A DNA stretch of 64,000 nt from Zavarzinella formosa DSM 19928 (GTDB lineage: Bacteria; Planctomycetota; Planctomycetia; Gemmatales; Gemmataceae): positions 170,942-234,941 of the forward strand of contig NZ_JH636441.1 in assembly GCF_000255705.1 (NCBI RefSeq), read 5' to 3'. A program made the translations under genes and the position numbers. The notes below the pieces were generated by a model. It saw only the letters and a program-made list of their open reading frames with translations, did no database searches and was not told where the DNA came from. Shown piece by piece: positions 17,359 through 26,700 of the stretch. Numbering within the stretch: position 1 is the stretch's first letter; each line of letters begins with the position of its first letter.

Positions 17359-20300
17359 ATGGCCTCGACCGATCCAAAGAAAACTCCGGAATCCGACCCG
17401 GCTCGCCCTCCGATGGCCGAGGCCGCCGATATCTTCGCCATCAGCGAGGAAGGGGGCGAGGCGTTTGTCGATTACGGGAACGTGGCCCCGATCCATGAGG
17501 GAGCGTCCGGGGTGATCCCGCTCGACGAACTCCCGAATCCCCCCAGCGGGCAGTCGCTGACATCTTGGACGGAAGTGATCCGACGCCAACGGGCCGTTGC
17601 CGAGGCCGAAGCCGTCCCCACGCCGCTTCCCAATCCATCGTCGGTGCGAGTGGACGCCCCGTCGGACAAGGATTTGCTCTCGCATTTGCTGGAAGTCGAC
17701 GCCGCCAGGACGTCCACAGGGAATTCCTCCGCAATTCCGTTGGCCGGTCCGCTTCCCGCCACTGCTTCGGACACGGCGGAAATCCCCGAGGCTGATCTGC
17801 CCATGGTCGCCGAGGCCGCCGAAGCGGTTGATGACGGGTTTGACGACCTTTCCCCGGAAATGACGGGGATTAATTCGCCCTCCGGCGGCTCCCAAGTACA
17901 CTTCGGTGTCATGTCCCCCACCGGGGATACCGGCGGCGTTCACCGGCCGCCGCCGGATGCGTCGTCCAATGTCTGGCCGACCGCCCCCAAGCGTCCCGCC
18001 CCGGCGGACGACGACGAATCGATTCCCTTTGTGGCTTCCCTGGAGGCGGGAGCTTCCAGCGCCATGCTGGGCGACATGCCCGCGATGGGGCCGGAGGGAA
18101 ATCGTTCGAGCATCCTGGACGTGCTGCTGACCGAGTCGAACTTGGAAATTCCGAATGAATCGGACTTTTCCTCCTCGTCGGCGCGGGCACGCCGCGAAGA
18201 CATTGGCAACACGCCATTCCGCTCCACCCGGCCGACCGATCCCGCCGCGGGATATCCCAGCCGCGCCGCCAAGCCGACCCAACCGACCCAGCCAAGTTTC
18301 AATGTCCCGGACGAGGTCGCCGAGGGTGCTCTTCCGGCCGGTTTGGAAGAGGGAACATCGGAATCCAAGTATGGCCTGGAGAGCATCGACGCGACACAGT
18401 TCAACGACTCGGACGACGCGGTGGATCTTTACGGGGATCAAGTCCCGCAACCGAGCATCACCGATTCCGGAAGCCTGGCCATTTCCGACGAGGTCATTGA
18501 GGAAGCCGCCCGAAAGCAAAAGATCTTTGAATCGTCCTCGGTGGACTTGAGTTCCCGCCCGAGCATGCATGAGTCCGAGTTCGACATGGACAGCCCTCCC
18601 CTGAGCGGTTCGCACACGGCGGACGAGGATGCCATTGATCTCGATTTGCCGATGACTTCCAACCCCGGTGACAGTTCGCTGATCCGGGCCAAGGATATCG
18701 ACGAGGAATCGGACAATCTGCGGGAAGAATACAACACCCGGCGGCAACAACGGGCGAAACCCAAACAAGCGGAAGAAAACGAACCGGAACTTCGCCCGGT
18801 GGAGGAATCATCCGGCGCCCGAAGTCTCAAGGGAGCCTTGATCGGCACGGCGGCCGGTCTGCTCATCGGGGCCGGGGGCGTGTTCGGAGCTTTCACGGCT
18901 GGTTTGATCCCATCCTCGTCGCCCGCTCCCGTGCAGCAAGTGGCCGCCGTTGATCCGGCGGAACTAACCCGGGCGCGCGAGGACGCGGAAAACGCCAAAA
19001 CCGACTTGAAAGAATACCAATCGACCGTCGCCAAGGCATTCGCGGAAGTCAAAATCGACAATCCGGAACAGGGACTGACGGCGCTTCCCATGATCGTGGG
19101 AGACCGGGACAAAGCCACCGCCAAAGTGGGTGAACTCGTCAAAGAAGCTCAAAGTCTTCAAGTGAAGGCGGACGCTGCCGCAAAGGCTGAAGAGGCCGCG
19201 AAGAAAGACCTCAAGACTGCCCAGGATGCCCTCGCGGCCAGCGAAACCAAACTGACCGACGCGACCAAAGCCTCCGAAGAGGCAACCACCGCCTTGGCCG
19301 CTGTGAACAAATCGTTCAAAGATGCCGGGTTGGATGCCGCCAAGCCGGGCGAGGCCTTGAAGGAACTCCAGGCCAAAAAGACCGATGCGGAGAAACTGGT
19401 CAAGGAGACCGAGGCAAAAGCTGAAAAGGCGGCCAAGGATTACGAAACCAAGATCGAAACGGCGACCAAGCAACTGACGGACGCCGCCAAGGCCGCCGAG
19501 GAGGCCAAGAAATCAGCCGCCGAAGCCAAACTGGCGGCCGATGCGGTCGCCAAGGCGAAGGAAGCCGCGGACGGCACGCTCAAGGCCCTCGGTGACAAAT
19601 TAGTAAAGGCCAAGTTCGTTCAGGCGAACGCCGATTCGACGGCGATTCTCAAGGGATTGGACGACGCGATCAAGGCCGGAACATCGGACGCCACGCTCGC
19701 CCTGCGGGACGAACTGGTGAAAATGCGTGACAACGCCGCCAAGAGCAAGGCCGACCTCGAAACCGTGACCCTCAAACAGCAAAACACGGAAAAGCTGGCC
19801 GTCGCCGCCGAGGCGCAAGCCAAAAAGGCCGCCGAGGATTTGAAAACCCTGACCGCCAAGGCCGAATCCGACATGGCCGCGATGAAGGCGAACGGGGACA
19901 AGTTGAGCAAGGAGATCAGCGATCTGACCGCCAAAAACACCGTGTCGCTGAGCAAGGCGAACGAAGCGGAAAAACAACTTTCAAAGACGATGGCCGAACT
20001 CTCGGCCACCAAGGAACAACTCGGCGGCCAGATCGCCAAGTTGAAGACCGAGAACGACACCCTGACACGCGATCTCGGGGCGGTGCGGGAATTGTCGCTG
20101 GCCATCAAGGCCCAGGCGAACGCGGGCGGACCGGCCGCCAAGCCGGACCCGGCCGCGATGGCCGACCGCTTCTTCTCCAACGGCATCCGGTTGTTCCATG
20201 CGAGCCGGTATTCCGAGGCCGAGACGAGCCTCGTGAAGACCATCGCCCTCTTCAACGACGACGCCCGGTATCACTACCTTCTCGGCCTGGCTCTTTTCAA

Positions 20301-20448
20301 TCAGGGCAAGACCAAGGAAGCGGACGAAGCCTTCGCCAAGGGAGCCGAATTGGAAGCGCAAGGCCGCCCGTCGGGCAAGAGCATTGACGCGATCCTTGAA
20401 CGAGTTCAAGGGCGGGGCCGGCAGTTGGTGAATTCGCACCGGCCATGA
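17359..20448 (+). CDS. Large membrane protein with coiled coil and C-terminal TPR
   Basis: 1029 residues. Residues 1-490 are acidic, low in predicted structure and rich in Ser/Pro/Asp, probably cytoplasmic. One membrane helix is at about 492-518 (GALIGTAAGLLIGAGG). Residues about 535-920 are an Ala/Lys/Glu-rich coiled coil (long runs of EEAAKK- and KAAEEAKK-like heptads), probably periplasmic. A TPR-like region follows at about 934-1020 (RYSEAETSLVKTIALF; YHYLLGLALFNQGKTKEADEAF). No enzyme motif is seen. The topology suggests a scaffold linking inner membrane and periplasm. Monocistronic with its own terminator. Confidence 0.85.
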   Translation: MASTDPKKTPESDPARPPMAEAADIFAISEEGGEAFVDYGNVAPIHEGASGVIPLDELPNPPSGQSLTSWTEVIRRQRAVAEAEAVPTPLPNPSSVRVDAPSDKDLLSHLLEVDAARTSTGNSSAIPLAGPLPATASDTAEIPEADLPMVAEAAEAVDDGFDDLSPEMTGINSPSGGSQVHFGVMSPTGDTGGVHRPPPDASSNVWPTAPKRPAPADDDESIPFVASLEAGASSAMLGDMPAMGPEGNRSSILDVLLTESNLEIPNESDFSSSSARARREDIGNTPFRSTRPTDPAAGYPSRAAKPTQPTQPSFNVPDEVAEGALPAGLEEGTSESKYGLESIDATQFNDSDDAVDLYGDQVPQPSITDSGSLAISDEVIEEAARKQKIFESSSVDLSSRPSMHESEFDMDSPPLSGSHTADEDAIDLDLPMTSNPGDSSLIRAKDIDEESDNLREEYNTRRQQRAKPKQAEENEPELRPVEESSGARSLKGALIGTAAGLLIGAGGVFGAFTAGLIPSSSPAPVQQVAAVDPAELTRAREDAENAKTDLKEYQSTVAKAFAEVKIDNPEQGLTALPMIVGDRDKATAKVGELVKEAQSLQVKADAAAKAEEAAKKDLKTAQDALAASETKLTDATKASEEATTALAAVNKSFKDAGLDAAKPGEALKELQAKKTDAEKLVKETEAKAEKAAKDYETKIETATKQLTDAAKAAEEAKKSAAEAKLAADAVAKAKEAADGTLKALGDKLVKAKFVQANADSTAILKGLDDAIKAGTSDATLALRDELVKMRDNAAKSKADLETVTLKQQNTEKLAVAAEAQAKKAAEDLKTLTAKAESDMAAMKANGDKLSKEISDLTAKNTVSLSKANEAEKQLSKTMAELSATKEQLGGQIAKLKTENDTLTRDLGAVRELSLAIKAQANAGGPAAKPDPAAMADRFFSNGIRLFHASRYSEAETSLVKTIALFNDDARYHYLLGLALFNQGKTKEADEAFAKGAELEAQGRPSGKSIDAILERVQGRGRQLVNSHRP

Positions 20449-20473
20449 TGTCGGCAAACGATTGACGAAAAGG

Positions 20474-20511
20474 AGAGGGTCGGCGACATTAGTTGCCGGC
20501 CCTCTTTTTTT
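20474..20511 (+). terminator. Rho-independent terminator
   Basis: An 11-bp stem (AGAGGGTCGGC with GCCGGCCCTCT, one G-T pair) is followed by a run of T. It lies 25 bases past the coiled-coil gene stop and before the convergent gene at 20528. Confidence 0.8.
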
Positions 20512-20527
20512 GATATTCCGCCGGATG

Positions 20528-20983
20528 TCATTCCTCTTCTTCAAGGACCATTTCACCGTCCTCGTAATATCCTTCTCCCTCCGCGTGGAGCAACCCCTGC
20601 CGGGAATCAAACAGCCAGTCCCAGAGCGGATCGATGGCGGCGAGAGTGTCGTCGAGGCTGGCCTCCTCCGCCGAGATTCGCACGGTGATGATGCGCTGGG
20701 TCATCGTCAATGTCGTCTCGACCGCCTCGCGGAACTCATGGCCTGAATTCGCCAGCCGGGCCAGCATCTCTTTCACCAAATTGTCAAAAACACCGTCGCC
20801 GGGGGTGTTGATTTCAAGTTCGCCCTGCGGCGCGTCCCCCAAAAACAGGCTTGCTTGTGGAATGGGATTCTCCCCGACATCGACCAGCCGATAGGTCGGA
20901 TCGGTCACCCGGAGGGCGGTTTCGACAGCCGTGATGGTCAATGGTTTGGGAGAGGTGTCGAAAAACCGCATGTGATAAGCCAT
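20528..20983 (-). CDS. Conserved hypothetical soluble protein, 151 residues
   Basis: Start chosen at the ATG at 20983, preceded by AAAGGAG; a longer frame to 21052 lacks a ribosome site. The product is acidic, ends in a Glu run, and has no signal peptide. It alternates beta-like and helical stretches (MRFFDTSPKPLTITAVETAL; DNLVKEMLARLANSGHEF; LDDTLAAIDPLWDWLF). I do not recognise the family. Monocistronic; converges on the coiled-coil gene. Confidence 0.75.
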   Translation of the reverse strand: MAYHMRFFDTSPKPLTITAVETALRVTDPTYRLVDVGENPIPQASLFLGDAPQGELEINTPGDGVFDNLVKEMLARLANSGHEFREAVETTLTMTQRIITVRISAEEASLDDTLAAIDPLWDWLFDSRQGLLHAEGEGYYEDGEMVLEEEE

Positions 20984-21093
20984 CGAAACTCCTTTCACCG
21001 GACTCGGGAGAGATCCGGTCGGAACGTCATCATGACTGGCTTTTATATGCAACCGGCGGCATGGCGAGTCGGCAGGGGGACCAACCGGGGAAC

Positions 21094-21125
21094 GAACGAA
21101 CCCGGCCTCTTGGCCGGGTTCGTTC
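21094..21125 (-). terminator. Terminator hairpin after the lipoprotein gene
   Basis: Perfect 14-bp arms (21094-21107 and 21112-21125) around a 4-base loop, 44 bases beyond the lipoprotein stop on the minus strand. The core CCCGGCC is shared with the hairpin at 21591-21612. Confidence 0.65.
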
Positions 21126-21168
21126 CCGATTGTTCAACAGCCGGATCTCTGACAAAGCCCCGGTCTCG

Positions 21169-21567
21169 TCATTTCAACGTGATGACGATGTCTTCCTTGC
21201 CTGAATCGGGAACGTCCACTTCAAGATCAGCGGTGGCCGCTCTTTGATACTTGGCGGGAATCTCCGTTCGGCCGGGCTTCTTTTCCTCGCGAATCCACGT
21301 CGGCTCAACAGCCACGCGATACTTGCCGGGGAAAATGATCGTGTGGAATTCTCCGCTCGAATCCAGGGTTCCGAAACTCTCCTGGCCTTTTCCGGCCACG
21401 ACCGGAACAAACGCCACATTTCCCCTGGCCAGCGGATGGCCCGAAAGAGTCACTTTGCCCTTCACGGGAACGGGCTTGCCAAACACGGACTTGCCGCCGC
21501 CGGAACCACATCCGGCCGCCATCATTCCGATCGCCAACAAGGCGACCGTCTGAAAACAATGCTTCAT
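21169..21567 (-). CDS. Small transthyretin-like lipoprotein, partner of a DUF1559 gene
   Basis: 132 residues from the ATG at 21567; a longer frame to 21645 crosses the upstream terminator and is unlikely. Signal peptide with lipobox MMAAGC, then a Gly/Ser stretch. The body, VPVKGKVTLSGHPLARGNVAFVPV and FPGKYRVAVEPTW, is the same beta-sandwich type as the lipoproteins at 811 and 2754. It sits downstream of the DUF1559 gene at 21654. Function unknown. Confidence 0.87.
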   Translation of the reverse strand: MKHCFQTVALLAIGMMAAGCGSGGGKSVFGKPVPVKGKVTLSGHPLARGNVAFVPVVAGKGQESFGTLDSSGEFHTIIFPGKYRVAVEPTWIREEKKPGRTEIPAKYQRAATADLEVDVPDSGKEDIVITLK

Positions 21568-21590
21568 CGAATCAAACTCCCCAAATAAAA

Positions 21591-21612
21591 AACCCGGCCA
21601 TGAGGCCGGGTT
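21591..21612 (-). terminator. Rho-independent terminator of the DUF1559 gene
   Basis: 9-bp GC-rich stem (21591-21599, 21604-21612). Read on the minus strand it is followed by a T-run, so it should end or attenuate the DUF1559 transcript before the lipoprotein gene. Confidence 0.75.
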
Positions 21613-21653
21613 CGGCGTTGACAGGTCAACGCCCGAGTCACACATGTTTCCGC

Positions 21654-22694
21654 TTAGTAATCCGTGCCGGGGGTTTGCCCGTCGGTCGGATCACACAGAT
21701 ATCGCAGGGACTTGCCGCTGATCGAATCACGAATGAACTGAACGTGTCCGTCGGCGAACACCACATTCACGCCGCCGGTGTGGGAGCTGGACATTTCATC
21801 GTTCGGGCCGCAGTTGTTGGCCGACCAGGGGCATTGGCCGGTTCCGGTGCCGCCGCCAATCGGGGTCTTGTTTTGGTTGATGTACTTCTGAGCAAATCCA
21901 GCGGTGGAATAGGACGAAGCCGGGTCCAATTGAGGCGGGCCGGAAACGCCGTTGCCGCTTTCGGGATCGGCCCAACGATTGATGGCCCGGAAACCGCTGG
22001 GGTTTTTGTCGACATTGCCCGGATCGGAGGCGCTGGACAATTGGAACGGGAAAATGACTTCGTTGTTACGGTAGTCGGAGTCTTCCCCGAGGATGATCGT
22101 GTTGCTCGTTCCGTCCGTGATGCCGGCAAAGGTGCCGTTGCCGTACTTGGCAAGCTTCAAGGCACCAGGGGCTTTCAGGGCGGGGGCGACTTGTCGAAGA
22201 CCCGTGTTGGGGTCGATGTCCGTGTATGCGATCGGCATGTACGACGTTTGGCCATAACCCTTCGGGTCAGGCTGAACGCCGGCGGCGCTGGGGCACAGGA
22301 ACGGCTTCGGCTGGACCTTGGCGGCCACTTGGTTATTCGGGGCGGCGCTGTCGTTATAAACCCGGGTCAGATCCAACAACCCGTAGGCGTTGCCCTGTTC
22401 CATGTACGGCAGGATGTATCCAAAGAACGAGTGGATATCGTAGTCTTTGGTGTTCGTGCCGGGGACGATGCCTTCGCCGGGAGAGGGCAGATAGGCGTAG
22501 GTGCTTTCATAGTTGGCGACGGCCAGACCGAGTTGCTTGAGATTGTTCGAGCAGCTCATGCGGTTGGCGGCTTCACGGATCTTCTGGACGGCGGGCAGGA
22601 GAAGCCCGATCAGGATGGCGATGATCGCGATCACCACCAGAAGCTCGATCAACGTGAACCCACGCCGACCATTTCGAGTCAAAACCTTCAACAT
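21654..22694 (-). CDS. DUF1559 pilin-like protein
   Basis: 346 residues. The N-terminus [12 protein letters not shown] is a prepilin-like signal and helix, followed by [18 protein letters not shown]. The C-terminal block [20 protein letters not shown] is the H-X9-DG type motif. It belongs to the same family as the three genes at the left end but diverges more from them. A terminator and a lipoprotein gene follow. Confidence 0.93.
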   Translation of the reverse strand: MLKVLTRNGRRGFTLIELLVVIAIIAILIGLLLPAVQKIREAANRMSCSNNLKQLGLAVANYESTYAYLPSPGEGIVPGTNTKDYDIHSFFGYILPYMEQGNAYGLLDLTRVYNDSAAPNNQVAAKVQPKPFLCPSAAGVQPDPKGYGQTSYMPIAYTDIDPNTGLRQVAPALKAPGALKLAKYGNGTFAGITDGTSNTIILGEDSDYRNNEVIFPFQLSSASDPGNVDKNPSGFRAINRWADPESGNGVSGPPQLDPASSYSTAGFAQKYINQNKTPIGGGTGTGQCPWSANNCGPNDEMSSSHTGGVNVVFADGHVQFIRDSISGKSLRYLCDPTDGQTPGTDY

Positions 22695-23049
22695 TGAAAA
22701 CCCCGTGGAAGAGAGACAACTGCGGTTTCACCGCTTGGTGAGACTCTATATTTAGAGGACAAAAATGAGGGAACAACGGTTAGAGCGTGAAGAGACAATG
22801 AAGCATTCGAGAAGGATTCTTCACACATACAAGTTTGTGCTGATTTTGCCGGAGAATGCGCCAAGATCATTGGTTTGTCAAAAGCATGCTTAATAGTCGC
22901 AATTTTCTTGCAATACTTTATTAACCTGCCGGACTGCTTCTTGGCTTGAAATTGGCAGGAGGACTTTTAAAGCCGCTGTTGAGCATGTGACAGGTCACAG
23001 CGGAGGTCTTTGTGTAAGAACGACCGCCCGACTAACCAGAGAAAACAAT
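22695..23049. promoter_or_regulatory. Divergent AT-rich intergenic region
   Basis: 355 bases between the divergent DUF1559 and nicotinamidase genes. It is markedly AT-richer than the coding DNA, as upstream of the other DUF1559 genes, and should contain both promoters. No gene seen. Confidence 0.5.
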
Positions 23050-23637
23050 ATGCATCTCAAATGGCCGCACACAAGTCTGATTGTGGTGGATGTCCAAAAG
23101 GGTTTCACCAGTCTTTGCCCGGCGGAACTTCCCGTGCCGGGAGGATTGGAGATTGTTCCCGCGATCAATGCATTGCTGGAGATGCCATTTGACCGCATTG
23201 ATGCCACCCAAGACTGGCATCCGGCTGACCATTGTTCGTTCTTGGGTCAGCGGGATAATCTGTACCCGCCGCATTGCGTGATGAACACGCCGGGCGCCGA
23301 TTTCCTGCCGGGTCTCTCCACCCACCGCTTTCATGCGATCTGGCGCAAAGGCTTCAACAGGGATATGGAAGCCTACGCCGTGACGGCCCAACACCCGGCC
23401 TTGGTGGACACCCTGCGTGCCAGCGGAATTACCACGGTGGCCGTGTGCGGCATCGCCACCAACATCTGCTGCTTCTTCACAGCCCGCGATCTTCGCAACG
23501 CGGGATTTGAAGTCTTGATGATCGAAGACGCCTCGGCCGGCATCGACATCCCCGCCGCCGGATTGCTTCAGGCGACGGCCCGAGCCTCGGGAATGGCGCA
23601 GGGCATCCGCTACTGTTCGAGTTCGGAATTGTCCTGA
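23050..23637 (+). CDS. pncA: Nicotinamidase/isochorismatase-family cysteine hydrolase
   Basis: 195 residues from the ATG at 23050. The catalytic triad is visible as Asp14 (VVDVQKGF), Lys100 (WRKGFN) and Cys140 (ATNIC). The metal ligands Asp55, His57 and His61 (DWHPADHCSF) and the YPPHCVMNTPGADF segment point to nicotinamidase rather than other isochorismatase-like enzymes. It would convert nicotinamide to nicotinate for NAD salvage in the cytoplasm. An upstream in-frame start (22987) adds 21 residues without a family match. Confidence 0.88.
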   Translation: MHLKWPHTSLIVVDVQKGFTSLCPAELPVPGGLEIVPAINALLEMPFDRIDATQDWHPADHCSFLGQRDNLYPPHCVMNTPGADFLPGLSTHRFHAIWRKGFNRDMEAYAVTAQHPALVDTLRASGITTVAVCGIATNICCFFTARDLRNAGFEVLMIEDASAGIDIPAAGLLQATARASGMAQGIRYCSSSELS

Positions 23638-23767
23638 ATCCGGAACAGACGAAATCAGTTGTCCGCTTCCCCTTCCCGAATCGCATAACACTGGCGGGTT
23701 GTGACCGCCGGGCAAGCGTCGTAAAATTCCCCGGTGACCGCGAACGAATCGCAACCGGGAGACTCTC

Positions 23768-26700
23768 ATGTCCGGCGATCCCTCTTGGAAGCATTCCCGT
23801 GGTTCGGCCGCAAAAAGACCGGCGGCTTCCCGCAAGTCTTGGCAGCAGGGCAAGGCGTCTGGCGTGGCCGACCCGCATCGGCGGGCTCGCCGGGTCCGGA
23901 TGGCGGCCGCGTTTGTCGGAGCGTTGCTTGTCTCGGGGATCGTGTTGGCCATCATCCTCTGGCGGCCCACCAAGGCGGCCCGGTTTGTCGTCGTTTCACC
24001 AAACATCCCGATCAACACTGTCGCCCCGCTGAATGCCGCCGGCTTCCAGTCGGCCAACTTGCTGACCGAATGGGCCGTCAACGAACGCGATGTTCCCAAC
24101 CCGAAACCCAAACTCGATCCGGGCCTGACGGTCGAAACTTGGGAATCGGCCATCGACCGGAACGATTCCGGCAAAAGCCCGCTGGTTCTTCACTTCACGG
24201 CCCCCGGTGGTTCGGGGCCGAATGGCCCCTTCCTGTGGATGGTCCCGGAAAAGGCCACGGTCGCCGAGCCGAGTCATCGCCTGCCGGTCGCCAAAATCTT
24301 GGACATGTTGAAAACGCTCCCGGCCAGTCGCCCCAAAGTGTTGATCTTCGATGCCGCTTTTGAATCGGTGAACTGGACCCGAGGGGAATTTTCCAATGAG
24401 TTCGCCCGTGGCTTGAAAAGCCTCGACGCAAAAATTGCGGAGATCGACGGTCTGGTGGTCATTTGCTCGGCCGATGCCGATCAAACCGCGTGGGTCTCGG
24501 AGGAATGGCTGGAAAGCGTCTTCGGCCACTTCCTCGTCGAGGGTCTTCGCGGCGGGGCCGGACAGCGGGATCAGCATGTGACGGTCGCGGCTCTGCTGCA
24601 ATATTTGGACGAACATGTCGGCGGGTGGGCGCAGGCCAACCGGGACGCCCCGCAAAAGCCGTTCTTGCTTCCGAGCGGCGACGGTCCCCGCCGGGCCGAG
24701 CAAATCCGGCTCATCAGCGTTCATCCGGCCAACACCGGTCCACTCCCGCCGGGCAGCCCGCCGCCGGGGGTTTCCACGGAAGCATCGGCCGAGCTTCGCA
24801 AGATATGGGATCGCACGGCCGAACTGGCCGCCCGCCAGCCCCGGCCGGAGGCCGCCTCCCCGAACATCTGGCGGCAATATCTCGATCTGGCAATGCGGTG
24901 CGAAAAATTGGCCCGACACACCGGAACTGTTCCCGCCGCCGGTTTGGCCCGGCTGACAACTTTGGAGCGGGAACTGACCCAATCTCCGTGGAACCGGACA
25001 CCGGAATGCCTCGCCAACGCGCTGCCCGTGTCGCGGGCGATGGGCCAGCCCGTCACCAAACTGCCACCGGGCACACTGGACAAACTGCTCGCCCTCCCGG
25101 CCGCCGACCAGCCGAAGGAATGGGACAAGCAAACCGGCCCGCGCGAGGCGACCTCAAACGCCCTTGCCGGGGAATTGCTGGAGAAACTCGCCAAACAGGA
25201 GACAGTTTCCCCCGCCGACCTCGACGCGGCCATCGGCCTGTTGAAGCAACTCGATGCCCTCCGGGACCGGCAGACGGAAGTTCAATTGCTCCGAATTCTG
25301 CACGCGGAGAAAACCCGCAAAATGGCCGGGGGAGCGGAGATCGCCCTCGCGTTGAAAATCCATCTCGCCGGGGAACGATGCGCATGGTTCACCACGCCAA
25401 GCGATGAGTTCACCTATCCCGAACAAGTGGCCCGCTGGCTCTCGAAGCCCTTGGCCGCCGCCGATGAGAATCGCCGCACGGGCATCGATCTGCTTTTCTC
25501 CGGAGATGCCAAAGATTGGGCCAAGGGACGAGAACGCCTGACAACCGCCGGGACACAATACGACGCCCTTCAAGCGGAGATCGCCAAACTGGCAACCGCC
25601 CTCCGCGTGCGCGATGAACTGCAAACCCGGCTGCCGTATTACGCTTTCTGGGTCGCCAACCAACGCACTCCGGCCGCCGACACGCTGACCTTGCTGACGG
25701 CTGTGGAAGGGATCGCCGGGAAGTTCCATGAACTCGCGGCATTGCTCGCCAACCCGAGCGACGCTCGGTTGGAAGAGATCAACCGGATCACCGCGTTGCT
25801 TGACCCCGCCAGTGAAGCTGGTTCCTACGCCACGCTGGTGAAACGGTTCCAAAAGGAAATTGATGAGCTTGCCCTCTCGACGACACAACTGGCCTCCGAC
25901 TGGCACCGGTTGGATAACGCTCTGCGGGTTCCGTTTATCTCGCCAACACAACGGGCCATCTTGTATCGTCGGGAACGGGCCATCTCCGTGCGATTGCACA
26001 CGTCAACGACTTCGCAACAGGCGACGCCGAGCGAGTTCTCCGCACGCACGCTGTCCATCCGGCATGGCCGCATGGCCCTCGCGGTTCTCGGGGCGGGACT
26101 GGCGGATGAATTGAAATCCCCCTCCTCCCATTCATGGGCACAGTTGGGACCGCTCGTTGCCACCGCCGACTCGGACCAATGGGCGAAAACCTTCACCGAT
26201 GTGGGCGAACAACTCGCGGCCATTTACCGGAGCCTCCCCGCCCTGACCGCGCAGGCCCATGAGGCCGGTTCTCGTGGCGATGGCGACACCGCCAAGAAAG
26301 AACTTGCCCGCGCCTGCCGCCTGGTATCGGCCTGCGACGGCACGCTGATCCCGGCAGAGAACCCCTTTGCCGCCGAACGCCGGGTATGGATGCACGCTCT
26401 CTTGCTCGCGCAAGCGAAACGCAGCATCAACGATGGTTGGGCCGAAGTCGATGCCGGGGCCGCGAAGCCTTATTGCCGCCGGGCGGCCGAGGCTTATTGC
26501 CAGACGGCCGAGGATATCATCATCAATGGTGAACCGCTCGACACGATCACCAAGGAAAAACGACTGGCGGACGCGGCGATGGTCCGCACGCAACTGATCC
26601 CCCCGATGTTCACATTAACTTGGGAACAGGGAACACTCGACTTGACCGACCGGCCGGAGGAAAAGCCAAAAATCCGCGTCGTTTCCCAACGGGCGACCGG

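Noticed and set aside
17149-18768. 539-codon open frame on the minus strand across the start of the coiled-coil gene
   Set aside because: It is antisense to a gene with clear domains; the composition (Arg/Gly-rich) is that of a high-GC shadow frame, with no ribosome site or motif.
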